A stretch of DNA of 64,000 nt from Streptomyces sp. NBC_00377 (GTDB lineage: Bacteria > Actinomycetota > Actinomycetes > Streptomycetales > Streptomycetaceae), in the NCBI RefSeq assembly GCF_036075115.1, contig NZ_CP107958.1, positions 2,294,001 through 2,358,000 on the forward strand, given 5' to 3'. Position 1 is the stretch's first letter. Each line of letters opens with the position of its first letter. A model generated the notes under the pieces. The model worked only from the letters and a program-made list of their open reading frames with translations. It was not told where the DNA came from and searched no databases. The translations under genes and the position numbers were made by a program. Positions 36,175-45,181 of the stretch are shown here, piece by piece.

Positions 36175-37122
36175 ATGCCCCGCACGACCGCACAACGCAC
36201 CGCGGCCTTCGCGGCCGCCGCAGTGAGCCCGCTCCTGCTGGGCCTGTGGGCCGCCGGACCCGCCCAGGCGCACGGCGCCCCGACCGATCCGGTCAGCCGG
36301 GTGTTCGCCTGCTCCCCCGAGGGCGGCGCCGACGCGGGAACCGCGGCCTGCCGGGCCGCCGTCGACGCGAACGGAAGGTCCTTCGCCGAGTGGGACAACC
36401 TGCGGGTGGCGAACGTGAACGGGCGTGACCGGCAGGCCATCCCGGACGGGAAGTTGTGCAGCGGCGGTCTGCCCGCGTACCGGGGACTCGACCTGGCCCG
36501 GGCCGACTGGCCGTCGACCCGGCTCACCCCGGGCGGGACGCTGCGTATGACGTACGCCTCGACGATCGCGCACACCGGTACGTTCAAGCTGTATCTGACG
36601 AAGCCGGGGTACGACCCGTCGAAGCCGCTCACCTGGTCCGATCTGCCGGCGAGCCCGTTCGCCGAGATCAAGGACCCGGCACTGACGAACGGCGCCTACC
36701 ACCTCACGGCGAAGCTGCCCGCCGACCGGACGGGACGTCAGATGCTGTACACGATCTGGCAGAACAGCAGTACGCCCGACACCTATTACTCGTGCTCGGA
36801 CGTGGTGTTCCCGAAGGCGGGTGCGCAGAGCGGGGCCGAGAGCGCGCCGACGACGAAGAAGCCCGTCCCGGCCACGCCGCGGGCGTCCGCGAGCGCGACG
36901 CCGGGTCCGTCGGCCCCCGGTCCGTCGTCCCCCGGTCCGTCGGCCTCGACCGCCTCCGGCGCCGTACCCGCACAGGCGGCCGACGGCGCGCGTCCCGAGA
37001 GCACCCCGGTGGCGTCCACCACCGGCGGCGGGCCTTCCGCGCCCATGCTGGCGGGCGGCGCCGCTGCGGTGCTGGTGCTCACCGGCGGCGCCGCCCTTGT
37101 CGCGCGCCTGCGTCGGCGCTGA
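36175..37122 (+). CDS. AA10 lytic polysaccharide monooxygenase with C-terminal membrane anchor
   Basis: Copper enzyme of 315 residues that oxidatively cleaves chitin, cellulose or another glycan. The signal peptide ends at AQA, leaving His33 as the mature N-terminus, and His133 (TIAHTGTF) is the second residue of the histidine brace. AA10 landmarks include CSGGLPAYRGLDL, and Cys pairs near 50/59 and 99. After the catalytic domain (33-218) comes a 65-residue Ser/Pro/Ala linker and a C-terminal hydrophobic helix (about 288-308) followed by [12 protein letters not shown], a stop-transfer anchor. No sortase motif is seen. Anchored rather than free secretion suggests action on the cell's own wall or surface glycans. 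Confidence 0.9.
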   Translation: MPRTTAQRTAAFAAAAVSPLLLGLWAAGPAQAHGAPTDPVSRVFACSPEGGADAGTAACRAAVDANGRSFAEWDNLRVANVNGRDRQAIPDGKLCSGGLPAYRGLDLARADWPSTRLTPGGTLRMTYASTIAHTGTFKLYLTKPGYDPSKPLTWSDLPASPFAEIKDPALTNGAYHLTAKLPADRTGRQMLYTIWQNSSTPDTYYSCSDVVFPKAGAQSGAESAPTTKKPVPATPRASASATPGPSAPGPSSPGPSASTASGAVPAQAADGARPESTPVASTTGGGPSAPMLAGGAAAVLVLTGGAALVARLRRR

Positions 37123-37196
37123 ACTCCGTTCGCACGGCGCTCAGTCGTGTCTTCGCCGATCGCAGGGCCGACCGTTCTCAGTCAGTTCCGACGTGT

Positions 37197-38217
<1,021 letters not shown>

Positions 38218-38343
38218 ACCTGATGGGCAGTCAACGTCAAGGTGTTGAGGGTAAGTTGATGTTCCGACAGATGTGAACGTGAGCCTGGCGGATCGGGTGT
38301 CCCGCAGGTGGCACAAAATGAACACTCTTTTTCCACATCTCCC

Positions 38344-38373
38344 TTGACCGTCTGGTGTAACCATCGGTAACTT
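38344..38373 (+). promoter_or_regulatory. Promoter of the DUF6230/DUF6114 operon
   Basis: TTGACC (38344-38349), 18-base spacer, TAACTT (38368-38373), in a locally AT-rich stretch. It predicts a transcript start near 38380 and a 5' leader of about 135 bases before the ATG at 38514. GTTGA/TCAAC motifs cluster 80-120 bases upstream (38228-38260). Confidence 0.5.
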
Positions 38374-38513
38374 CCTCGATGGCTACTGCCGCGTAACCAG
38401 AAAGCCCTTGCGGTTTCCGGGAGTCGTGAAGGGCGTGCGCGGCAGCCGCTGTCCGCGCCAGGACAACGTGCCACTGAAGCCCAACCCGCATGACCAAGTG
38501 CATGGGAGCAGAC

Positions 38514-39179
38514 ATGGCCTCGTCCCCGGACGTCAATTCGTCCGCCGACAACACCCCCGAGAACCCCGAAAGCGGTTCCGCAGAGAGACGCGGCCGGGTC
38601 CGGCTGCGCCGGGCCGCCGTCATGGCGGTGCCCGCCACCTTCGTCGCCGCAGGGCTCGCGGTCCTCACCGCACAGGGCGCCCTGGGCGTCCAGTTCGCGA
38701 TCTCCGGCATGCCGTTCGTGGTCACCGCCGACAGGCTCGACGGTGAGGGCTTCGCGCAGTTCGGCGGCCTGGACAACATGATCGAGAACAGCCCCAACCA
38801 GGGCGACACCGGCGGCCAGGTCCTGGTCGTCACCTCGGTCGTGAAGAACGGCAAGATCACCAACATGTGCCAGAGCGTCGACCTCGGCGGCATCCAGCTC
38901 ATCCTCCGGGCCGGCGGGGGCTCCACCCCGGTGAGCGTGAAGAACCTGGCCATCGACTCCGACGAGATCTCGGGCGACGCCGAGTTCAACAACATCGAGA
39001 TCGGACGCGACTCCAGCACCTTCGACAAGGTCCCGATCCAGGGCCCCGCGGGTGTCTACGGCCAGCAGGCGGACACGGTCGTCATCAAGAACCTGTACCA
39101 GCACAACTACGCGGCCACCGCCGCCGTCTTCAAGCTGCCGGGACTCAAGATGAGCTTCTCCAGCCAGGGCTGCAAGTAA
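38514..39179 (+). CDS. DUF6230 family exported protein
   Basis: Protein of 221 residues with an acidic, Asn/Ser-rich N-terminus, a basic patch (RRGRVRLRRAAV), one membrane segment (about 42-62, AVPATFVAAGLAVLTAQGAL), and an extracytoplasmic domain. The latter has VQFAISGMPFVVTADRLDGE, then AQFGGLDNMIENSPN, and ends in SSQGCK. Two Cys (in NMCQSVDLGG and at the C-terminus) could pair. This is the DUF6230 family, of unknown function, common in Streptomyces and typically paired with DUF6114. The start ATG at 38514 has GGGAG five bases upstream; an in-frame ATG eight codons earlier lacks a ribosome site. Its stop overlaps the next start (TAATG). Confidence 0.85.
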   Translation: MASSPDVNSSADNTPENPESGSAERRGRVRLRRAAVMAVPATFVAAGLAVLTAQGALGVQFAISGMPFVVTADRLDGEGFAQFGGLDNMIENSPNQGDTGGQVLVVTSVVKNGKITNMCQSVDLGGIQLILRAGGGSTPVSVKNLAIDSDEISGDAEFNNIEIGRDSSTFDKVPIQGPAGVYGQQADTVVIKNLYQHNYAATAAVFKLPGLKMSFSSQGCK

Positions 39180-39640
39180 TGACCTCCACCGAGTGGCGGG
39201 ACCGCTTCCGGGAGTGGAGGGGCCATCGGCCCTTCGCAGGCGGCGTGCTGCTCGTCCTGGGCGGCGCCGAGATCCTGGTGACCATGAAGGCGCCGCTCCC
39301 GGTCATCCTTCATGTGGGTATGCAGGGCCTGGCGGGTTACCTCCTGCCGACCCTGATGGTCGTCTGCGGTCTGCTGATCCTCTTCAACCCGACCCAGCGG
39401 CTGTTCTACTCGATCATCGCCATCCTGCTCTCCCTGGGCACCTGGCTGACCTCCAACATCGGCGGCTTCGTCGTCGGCCTCCTGCTGGGGGCCGTGGGCA
39501 GCAGCATCTCCTTCGGCTGGCTGCCCGACCAGGAGCCGCGCAAGAGCCGCAGGCAGGAGCGAAAGGAGGCGGGCATGGAGCTGTCCGCCGAGTCCGCCCG
39601 CAAGGACGGCCCGCTGTCCGGAGCCGGCGGACTGGCCTGA
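39179..39640 (+). CDS. DUF6114 family membrane protein
   Basis: Membrane protein of 153 residues with four hydrophobic segments: FAGGVLLVLGGAEILVTM, a short VILHVGMQGLAGYLLPTLMV, LILFNPTQRLFYSIIAILLS and IGGFVVGLLLGAVGSSISFG. A charged cytoplasmic tail follows (PRKSRRQERKEAGMEL). This is the DUF6114 family. Its ATG shares a base with the DUF6230 stop (TAATG), so the two are translationally coupled and probably form a complex in the membrane. The function is not known. A strong hairpin follows 50 bases after the stop, so the pair forms a two-gene transcript. Confidence 0.85.
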   Translation: MTSTEWRDRFREWRGHRPFAGGVLLVLGGAEILVTMKAPLPVILHVGMQGLAGYLLPTLMVVCGLLILFNPTQRLFYSIIAILLSLGTWLTSNIGGFVVGLLLGAVGSSISFGWLPDQEPRKSRRQERKEAGMELSAESARKDGPLSGAGGLA

Positions 39641-39689
39641 CCCGCGAGTCACGGACCTGACGGCGGCCGTGCGGCCGTACGTCGCTGCA

Positions 39690-39741
39690 CCGGCGGGGCC
39701 GGGACGACCTGTGCACCACAGGCCGCTCCCGGCCCCGCCGG
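39690..39741. terminator. Hairpin terminator after DUF6114 gene
   Basis: Perfect 15-base arms (CCGGCGGGGCCGGGA / TCCCGGCCCCGCCGG). The 22-base loop contains a second small hairpin, CCTGTG-CAC-CACAGG. Starts 50 bases after the DUF6114 stop. Confidence 0.8.
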
Positions 39742-40173
39742 TTGTGTCCCCGGCCACAGCACCCCGAGCGCCGGGGCGGCGGAAAGCGCGGACCGGACGG
39801 CTCGCCCACACCCGCACCCTCACCCTCGCCCACACCCGGCCGTCGCCGTCGCCCTCGCCCACGCCCTGCCCTCGCCCGGACCACGGTGAGCACTGCCGGC
39901 GCCCGCACCCCGCCCGCGCCCGCACGCCCCCTTCCCCGGTGCCCGTACCAGCGCCCGCCGCTCGGGCCCGGGGTCGACGCCGGGCTGCCGCCGAGCGCGG
40001 ACGTACGGCAGCCCTTCCTCGCCGGGACCACTCCGCACAGCCCGCTGCGCGTGGTCCCCTCCGCGTGGCCCTCGACGCACACCTCCTCCGCACGCCTCCT
40101 CCGCGCACCTCCTCCGCGCAGCCGGACCGGCTCCGGACGCGTGGACCCCGCTCCGTCGACGCATTCCCCTTAT
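39742..40173. other. C-rich low-complexity intergenic DNA
   Basis: Part of a 768-base gap between the DUF6114 and solute-binding genes. Long C-rich runs of the CCCTCGCCCACACC type and three imperfect copies of CCTCCTCCGCGCA give open frames on several strands, but none has a ribosome site or recognisable protein. I see no gene here. Confidence 0.5.
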
Positions 40174-40194
40174 GGATTGACGATCGGTCAATCC
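40174..40194. promoter_or_regulatory. Perfect inverted repeat, operator candidate for the solute-binding gene
   Basis: Perfect 8-base arms GGATTGAC / GTCAATCC around a 5-base centre, 215 bases before the ATG at 40409. The left arm contains a TTGAC -35-like element, and TATGCT lies 21 bases after TTGACG, so the palindrome may overlap a promoter for the solute-binding gene and conservon. Confidence 0.5.
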
Positions 40195-40408
40195 AGCTGC
40201 GCATATGCTGCTTCCCGCCCTCGTCACCGCGTTCCGGATCACGATGCGGCAGCAGCACCTCACACCACGTGGTTGCTCACTTGACTACCACCGGTCACAC
40301 ACGGTTGGCTCCGAGCCAACGAATCCCTCTCGCCGGTGCCCACCCCTTCGCTCCGGCGGCGCTCGCCCCGTCCTCCCTGCTCTGCCGCACAGCGAGGTGC
40401 AGCCCTCT

Positions 40409-41428
40409 ATGAACACCCCCCTCTCCGCTCCGTCCGCTCCCGCGCCACTCGGGTCCGTGCGTCTCACATCCCTGGCCGCGGCCTGCTGTCTCCTCCTGCT
40501 GACCGGCTGCTCCGGCAGCACGTCGTCGTCCGGTTCGGACCTGGACGCGGCAGGCCGGTCGGGCGACCGGCTCAAGATCACCCTCGTCACCCACGGCGCC
40601 AAGGGCGACGACTTCTGGGAACTCGTACGCAAGGGCGCCGAGACCGCCGCCGCCAAGGACGGCGTCGATCTGACCTACGCCAGCGACTCCGACGCCGACG
40701 GACAGGCCGAGCTGGTGCGGGACGCGATCAGCGACAAGGTCGACGGCATCGCGGTGACCCTCGCCAAGCCGCAGGCCATGAGGAGTCCGGTGGCTCGGGC
40801 CAAGGAGGCCGGCATACCCGTCGTGGGACTCAACTCCGGTATCGACGCCTGGCGTTCGGCCGGGCTTCTGGAGTACTTCGGCCAGGACGAGAGCGTCGCG
40901 GGCCGCGCCGTCGGCGACAAACTCGACGGCCTGCGCGCGAAGCACGCCCTGTGCGTCATCCACGAACGGGGGAACATCGCCCTCGAGGCGCGCTGCGCGG
41001 GTGTGAAGAAGACGTTCACCGGCGAGACCGAGATGCTCTACGTCGACGGTACGGACATGGACGCCATGACCGCCATGGTCGAGGCGCGTCTGCGACAGGA
41101 ACCCGACATCGACGAAGTCATCACCCTCGGCGCGCAGTTCGCGCTCGCCGCGGTACAGGCTGCCGGGAAGGCGGACAGCAAGGCCAAGGTCGCCACGTTC
41201 GACCTGAACAAGGACCTGGTCACGGCGGTGCGCGACGGCAGCGTGCAGTTCGCTGTCGACCAACAGCCGTATCTCCAGGGCTATCTGGCCGTCGACGCCC
41301 TCTGGCTGTACAAGAACAACGGCAACGTCAGCGGCGGCGGTGCGGCGCCCGTCCTGACCGGCCCGGCCTTCGTCACCAGGACCAACGTCGCCGAGGTCGC
41401 CCGCTTCGCCGCCGCCGGAACCCGCTGA
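40409..41428 (+). CDS. Sugar-type solute-binding lipoprotein without transporter genes
   Basis: Lipoprotein of 339 residues. The signal ends in the lipobox LLLTGCSGS (Cys about 34). The body is a type 1 periplasmic-binding fold (RbsB-like, Peripla_BP_4): ITLVTHGAKGDDFWELVRKG at the N-terminus, the DALRD-like VDGIAVTLAKPQAM, GIPVVGLNSGIDAW, and near the end VQFAVDQQPYLQGYLAVDAL, typical of ribose/galactose binders. No permease or ATPase gene is adjacent. Instead the gene stands 60 bases upstream of cvnA in the same direction, so the two are probably one transcript. That raises the possibility that this protein senses a ligand for the conservon kinase rather than feeding a transporter. The ATG at 40409 is chosen for the signal peptide. 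Confidence 0.85.
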   Translation: MNTPLSAPSAPAPLGSVRLTSLAAACCLLLLTGCSGSTSSSGSDLDAAGRSGDRLKITLVTHGAKGDDFWELVRKGAETAAAKDGVDLTYASDSDADGQAELVRDAISDKVDGIAVTLAKPQAMRSPVARAKEAGIPVVGLNSGIDAWRSAGLLEYFGQDESVAGRAVGDKLDGLRAKHALCVIHERGNIALEARCAGVKKTFTGETEMLYVDGTDMDAMTAMVEARLRQEPDIDEVITLGAQFALAAVQAAGKADSKAKVATFDLNKDLVTAVRDGSVQFAVDQQPYLQGYLAVDALWLYKNNGNVSGGGAAPVLTGPAFVTRTNVAEVARFAAAGTR

Positions 41429-41488
41429 CCGGGCTGTTCCCTCCTTGTCCCCGCTCCCCTCCCCCTCGCTGATCGCCCTAGGACGACT

Positions 41489-44377
41489 ATGTCTCCACGG
41501 ACAGGTGCCCGGCGCCGACATCTCGGCTCCATACGTCTCTCCCTCATCCTGCTGGCCCTGGTGCCCAGCGTCACCCTCGCCGCCATGTGGGGCGTGACGA
41601 CGACCCAGATGTTCACGGAGGGCCTGCGACTGCGCGCGCAGACCGAACTGAGCCGGTCGACCGGCGCCATGGGCACCGAGGCGACGCTCACGCTCCAGCA
41701 GGAACGCAGCCTCTCGGCCGTGTGGCTGGCCTCGCGGCCCGCCGGTTCCCGGGCCGCGCTGGAGGCACAGCGCAAGAGGACGGACGCGGCGGTCGCCGTA
41801 CTCGTCGCCCGGTCGGACGACATCCAGCAGGCGCCCGCCCGCGTCAGGGACCGGCTCTACTCGGTGGTCGCCTCCGTGGGCAGTCTGGAGTACTACCGGG
41901 GCCAGGTGGACGACCCCACCGACATCACCCCCGCCCAGGCGCTGGACCAGTACACCTCGATCATCGACGACCAGATCCACGCCTTCCAGGAGCTGTCCCA
42001 GGTCGACGACGGCGATCTCACCTCGCAGGCCGGTCCACTGGTCGCCCTGGAGCACGCTGCCGAACTGGTCTCCGAGGAGGACCTTCAGCTCACGCTGGCC
42101 GGGCCCCGCAAGCGGATGGACCCGAAGACGTGGACCGCGTTCGCGCAGCTGGTGAACACCCGGCGCTGGCTCGTGCAGGACCAGATCGTGCCCTCGCTCA
42201 CCGGCACGGCGAAGGCGCAGACCGAGAAGATCCTGACGAGCTACCAGTGGCAGATCCTGGAGTCCGTCGAGGACAGGGTGCTCGCGGCCCGGGCGAAGCA
42301 GAGCGGGAACGGCGACATCGCGCTGCCGGAGGTGCAGAAGGAGTGGCGTTCCGCCCTCATCGAGGTCTCCGACCAGTATTCGGCGCTGATCCGGCTCCAG
42401 ACGACGGCGCTGCTCCAGCGCAGCGCGGACGAGGCGCGTCAGCTGCTCATCACGGCCGCCTCGCTGAGCGCGGGCGGTCTCGTCGCCCTGCTGCTGTGCG
42501 TCGGCATGTCCTGGCGGATCACCCGCTCGCTGTCCCGGCGGCTGCACGGGCTGCGGATGGCCACGTTGAGCCTGGCGCACGAACGGCTCCCGGACGTGGT
42601 GGCCCGGCTGGACCGGGGCGAGACCGTCGACGTGGACTCGGCGGCCCCTCCGCTGGACTACGGGGGCGACGAACTCGGCCAGGTGGCCGCGGCGTTCAAC
42701 ACCGCCCAGCGCACCGCCGTGCACACCGCCGTCGAACTCGCCGACACGCGGCGCGGGTTCCAGAAGGTCATCCTGGGCATCGCCCGGCAGAGCCAGAACC
42801 TGGTCAACCTCCAGCTCAGCAAGCTCGACGCGCTGGAGCGGCGCCACCAGGACCCGGACGTCCTCAACGGACTGTACGAGCTGGATTCCACGGCGAGCCA
42901 GCTGCGCCGCTACGAGGAGAACCTCGTCATCATCAGCGGCGGCCGGCCGGGCCGGAGCTGGACGGAGCCGGTGGCTCTGATCGACATCCTGCGCAGTGCC
43001 GTCGGCGAGGTCGCCGAGTACCGGCGGGCCGAGGTGCACACCGAGGAGGACGTGTGCATCGCGCCGCCCGCCGTGGCGGACCTGATCCATCTGCTCGCCG
43101 AGCTCATCGACAACGCGACCTCCTACTCGCCGGCGCCCAGCCCCGTCGGGGTGCGGGCCGCGCTGGTGGCCAGGGGTCTGGCGATCGAGGTGGAGGACCG
43201 GGGTCTCGGCATGTCCGAGGAGGACTACACGTCGTTCAACGCACAGTTGGCGGTCCCTCCGCAGTTCGACGTGGTGGCGCTCGCCGACGATCTGCGGCTG
43301 GGCATGTTCGTGATCGCCCGGCTCGCGACCCGGCACGGCATCGCCGTCACCCTGCGCTCGTCACCGTACGGCGGGACCACGGCGATCGTGCTGGTCCCGC
43401 ACGACGTCGTGGTCCGCGAGGCGCCCGGCCCCGCGACCCCGGCGGCAGACGTCCCGGGCGAGCCGGCCACCACCGGTCCACGCTCCGCCGACAGCGCACT
43501 CCCTCCACTCGAACCGGGCCCGGCAGGCGCGACGTCCACGACGTCCACGACAGGTGGAACGTCTGCCACGGGGCCGGAAGCGTCCGACGGTGAGCGGGGG
43601 ACGCCGGGCGGGGAGCCGGAGGTCTCGGAGGGCGAGCGGGCGGGTTCGCAGGGCCTTAGAGGACCGAGGGGCGTCGCCGCCCCGGCGCGGCGCCCGTCGT
43701 CCTCGTCCGCCAAGGGGTGGGACCCGGCGCTCAGCCGGCTGGGCTCCGTGAGCGGCTCCGTGAGCACCGGCGCCGAACCGGCCGGACCGGCGCCCTCGAC
43801 GGGCGGTGCGGCCTCGCCCGGCAGGTCCTCGGCCGGTACGGGCCACGCGCCGCTCCCGGTCCGCAGGTCCGCCACGCCGGCGGACCGTACGACCGACGCC
43901 CGCCCCGCCCCTCCGGCCGCGGCGGGCGACGGTCCGCCCTCCGCCTCGTCGCCCCCGACGCCTTCCGAGGCGGCCGCGGCCGGCGCGTCCGCCGACGGGC
44001 CGGGTGCGCCGGACGCCGCGGGTGACGGTGGTGTCCGGGTGGGCGGGACGGCGGCGGCGACCGCCCCGGTCCCGGGAGCGGCCGCCCGGCCCGAGGGTCT
44101 CGCCCGGTTGCCCCGCAGGGTCCCCCAGACCAGCCTGGCCACCGAGTTGCGCGAGGAGGCCGGTGCCGCCGAGGAGGACGACTTCCCGGACGACTTCACC
44201 GCGGAGCGCGCGGCCTCTTCCCTGGCCGGCTTCCAGCGCGGCACGCTGCGAGCACACGCCGACGCCGACGGACCGCCCACCGACTCCCTGGACACATCCG
44301 CCGAGGGGGCCTCCGGCCCGCCGGTCCCCACCGCCGGTGCCTCCCTGACCCCGACACCCCCCGCCGACCGCTCATGA
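41489..44377 (+). CDS. cvnA: Conservon sensor kinase-like protein CvnA (conservon 1)
   Basis: Membrane protein of 962 residues. Order: TM1 (about 15-37), an extracytoplasmic NIT (nitrate/nitrite-sensing type) helical domain (about 50-320), TM2 (about 323-345), HAMP, a long helix, HATPase_c (about 520-640) and a disordered Pro/Ser/Gly tail of about 320 residues. The ATPase boxes are N AELIDNATSYSP, G1 EDRGLGMSEED and G2 LGMFVIARLATRHG. In the helix before it, the H-box-like motif that usually reads LDHLATR is LDSTASQLRR: the His is Ser467. CvnA proteins head conservons, in which CvnB, C and D form a membrane complex with it. The stop overlaps cvnB by 4 bases. Confidence 0.93.
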   Translation: MSPRTGARRRHLGSIRLSLILLALVPSVTLAAMWGVTTTQMFTEGLRLRAQTELSRSTGAMGTEATLTLQQERSLSAVWLASRPAGSRAALEAQRKRTDAAVAVLVARSDDIQQAPARVRDRLYSVVASVGSLEYYRGQVDDPTDITPAQALDQYTSIIDDQIHAFQELSQVDDGDLTSQAGPLVALEHAAELVSEEDLQLTLAGPRKRMDPKTWTAFAQLVNTRRWLVQDQIVPSLTGTAKAQTEKILTSYQWQILESVEDRVLAARAKQSGNGDIALPEVQKEWRSALIEVSDQYSALIRLQTTALLQRSADEARQLLITAASLSAGGLVALLLCVGMSWRITRSLSRRLHGLRMATLSLAHERLPDVVARLDRGETVDVDSAAPPLDYGGDELGQVAAAFNTAQRTAVHTAVELADTRRGFQKVILGIARQSQNLVNLQLSKLDALERRHQDPDVLNGLYELDSTASQLRRYEENLVIISGGRPGRSWTEPVALIDILRSAVGEVAEYRRAEVHTEEDVCIAPPAVADLIHLLAELIDNATSYSPAPSPVGVRAALVARGLAIEVEDRGLGMSEEDYTSFNAQLAVPPQFDVVALADDLRLGMFVIARLATRHGIAVTLRSSPYGGTTAIVLVPHDVVVREAPGPATPAADVPGEPATTGPRSADSALPPLEPGPAGATSTTSTTGGTSATGPEASDGERGTPGGEPEVSEGERAGSQGLRGPRGVAAPARRPSSSSAKGWDPALSRLGSVSGSVSTGAEPAGPAPSTGGAASPGRSSAGTGHAPLPVRRSATPADRTTDARPAPPAAAGDGPPSASSPPTPSEAAAAGASADGPGAPDAAGDGGVRVGGTAAATAPVPGAAARPEGLARLPRRVPQTSLATELREEAGAAEEDDFPDDFTAERAASSLAGFQRGTLRAHADADGPPTDSLDTSAEGASGPPVPTAGASLTPTPPADRS

Positions 44378-44823
44378 AGGACTTCGCCATGACACGCTCC
44401 ATCCCCGGCACGAACGCCCAGCTCGACCAGCTGCTCACCGGTCTCGTGGACCGGGTCGCCGACGTGAACCAGGCCGTCGTCCTCTCGGAGGACGGCCTGG
44501 TGGTGAGCAAGTCCACCGGCTTCCTCCGCGAGGACGCCGAGCGGCTGGCGGCCACCGCGTCCGGTCTCATGAGCCTCAGCAAGGGCGTCAGCATGGACTT
44601 CCGCGGCGGTCCGGTGCGTCAGGCGCTCATCGAGATGGCCAACAGCTATCTGATCCTCACCTCGGCCGGCCCCGGAGCCCACCTCGTCGTGCTGGCGGGC
44701 AGGAACGCCGACGTCGGCGTGGTGGCGTACCAGATGAACATGCTGGTGAAGAAGATCGGCGAGCACCTCAGCGCGGCGCCGCGGGCGCATGTGGGTCCCG
44801 CCGTCGGCACCAACGGCGGGTGA
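44374..44823 (+). CDS. cvnB: CvnB, roadblock/LC7 domain protein (conservon 1)
   Basis: Cytoplasmic protein of 149 residues made of one roadblock/LC7 domain: LDQLLTGLVDRVADVNQAVV, then LSEDGLVVSKSTG, and LVVLAGRNADVGVVAYQMNM. In bacteria such proteins act as regulators of small Ras-like GTPases, in this case CvnD of the same operon. The start ATG overlaps the cvnA stop (ATGA). The stop is followed within two bases by the cvnC GTG, so all four genes are translationally linked. Confidence 0.93.
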   Translation: MKDFAMTRSIPGTNAQLDQLLTGLVDRVADVNQAVVLSEDGLVVSKSTGFLREDAERLAATASGLMSLSKGVSMDFRGGPVRQALIEMANSYLILTSAGPGAHLVVLAGRNADVGVVAYQMNMLVKKIGEHLSAAPRAHVGPAVGTNGG

Positions 44824-44824
44824 G

Positions 44825-45181
44825 GTGAGCGGAGGCGACGAAGCGGGCCGGCTCGTCAGGCCGTTCACCCTCACCGGTGGCCGGACCCGGCCCAGCCGTG
44901 CCGACTTCACGCTCATCACGACGGTGACCGCGGTCGACCCGCCGCCCGCGCAGGCCACCCGTCCGCAGCCGGAGCACGGCCGCATCCTGCGGCTGTGCGC
45001 ACGGCCGCTCGCCGTGGCGGAGCTCGCGGCCCATCTCGACCTGCCGGTGAGCGTGGTCGTCATCATCCTCTGCGATCTGCTGGAGGCGGGCCTGATCACG
45101 GCGCGGCCGCCGCGTTCCGTCGCCGGCACCCCGGATCTCGACCTGCTGGAGAAAGTGAGGGACGGCCTTGGCCGGATCTGA
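44825..45181 (+). CDS. cvnC: CvnC, DUF742 protein (conservon 1)
   Basis: Protein of 118 residues, DUF742. Characteristic parts: RLVRPFTLTGGRTRPS near the N-terminus, a middle link, and a winged-helix-like C-terminal half (ILRLCARPLAVAELAAHLDL, then VSVVVIILCDLLEAGLI). The wing pattern suggests it may bind DNA or protein. The start is GTG at 44825, two bases after the cvnB stop; a longer frame upstream lies within cvnB. Its last codons overlap the cvnD start by 14 bases. Its role within the CvnABCD complex is not known. Confidence 0.92.
   Translation: MSGGDEAGRLVRPFTLTGGRTRPSRADFTLITTVTAVDPPPAQATRPQPEHGRILRLCARPLAVAELAAHLDLPVSVVVIILCDLLEAGLITARPPRSVAGTPDLDLLEKVRDGLGRI

Noticed and set aside
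39660..40408. Overlapping open frames in the C-rich gap before the solute-binding gene
   Set aside because: Several frames are open on both strands because stop codons are rare in C-rich DNA. None has a ribosome site, domain or consistent codon bias.
40295..43336. A 1013-codon open frame on the minus strand, antisense to the lipoprotein and cvnA
   Set aside because: It mirrors the high-GC coding of the true genes; the product is His/Arg/Gly-rich with no fold or motif. The sense frames have complete domains.
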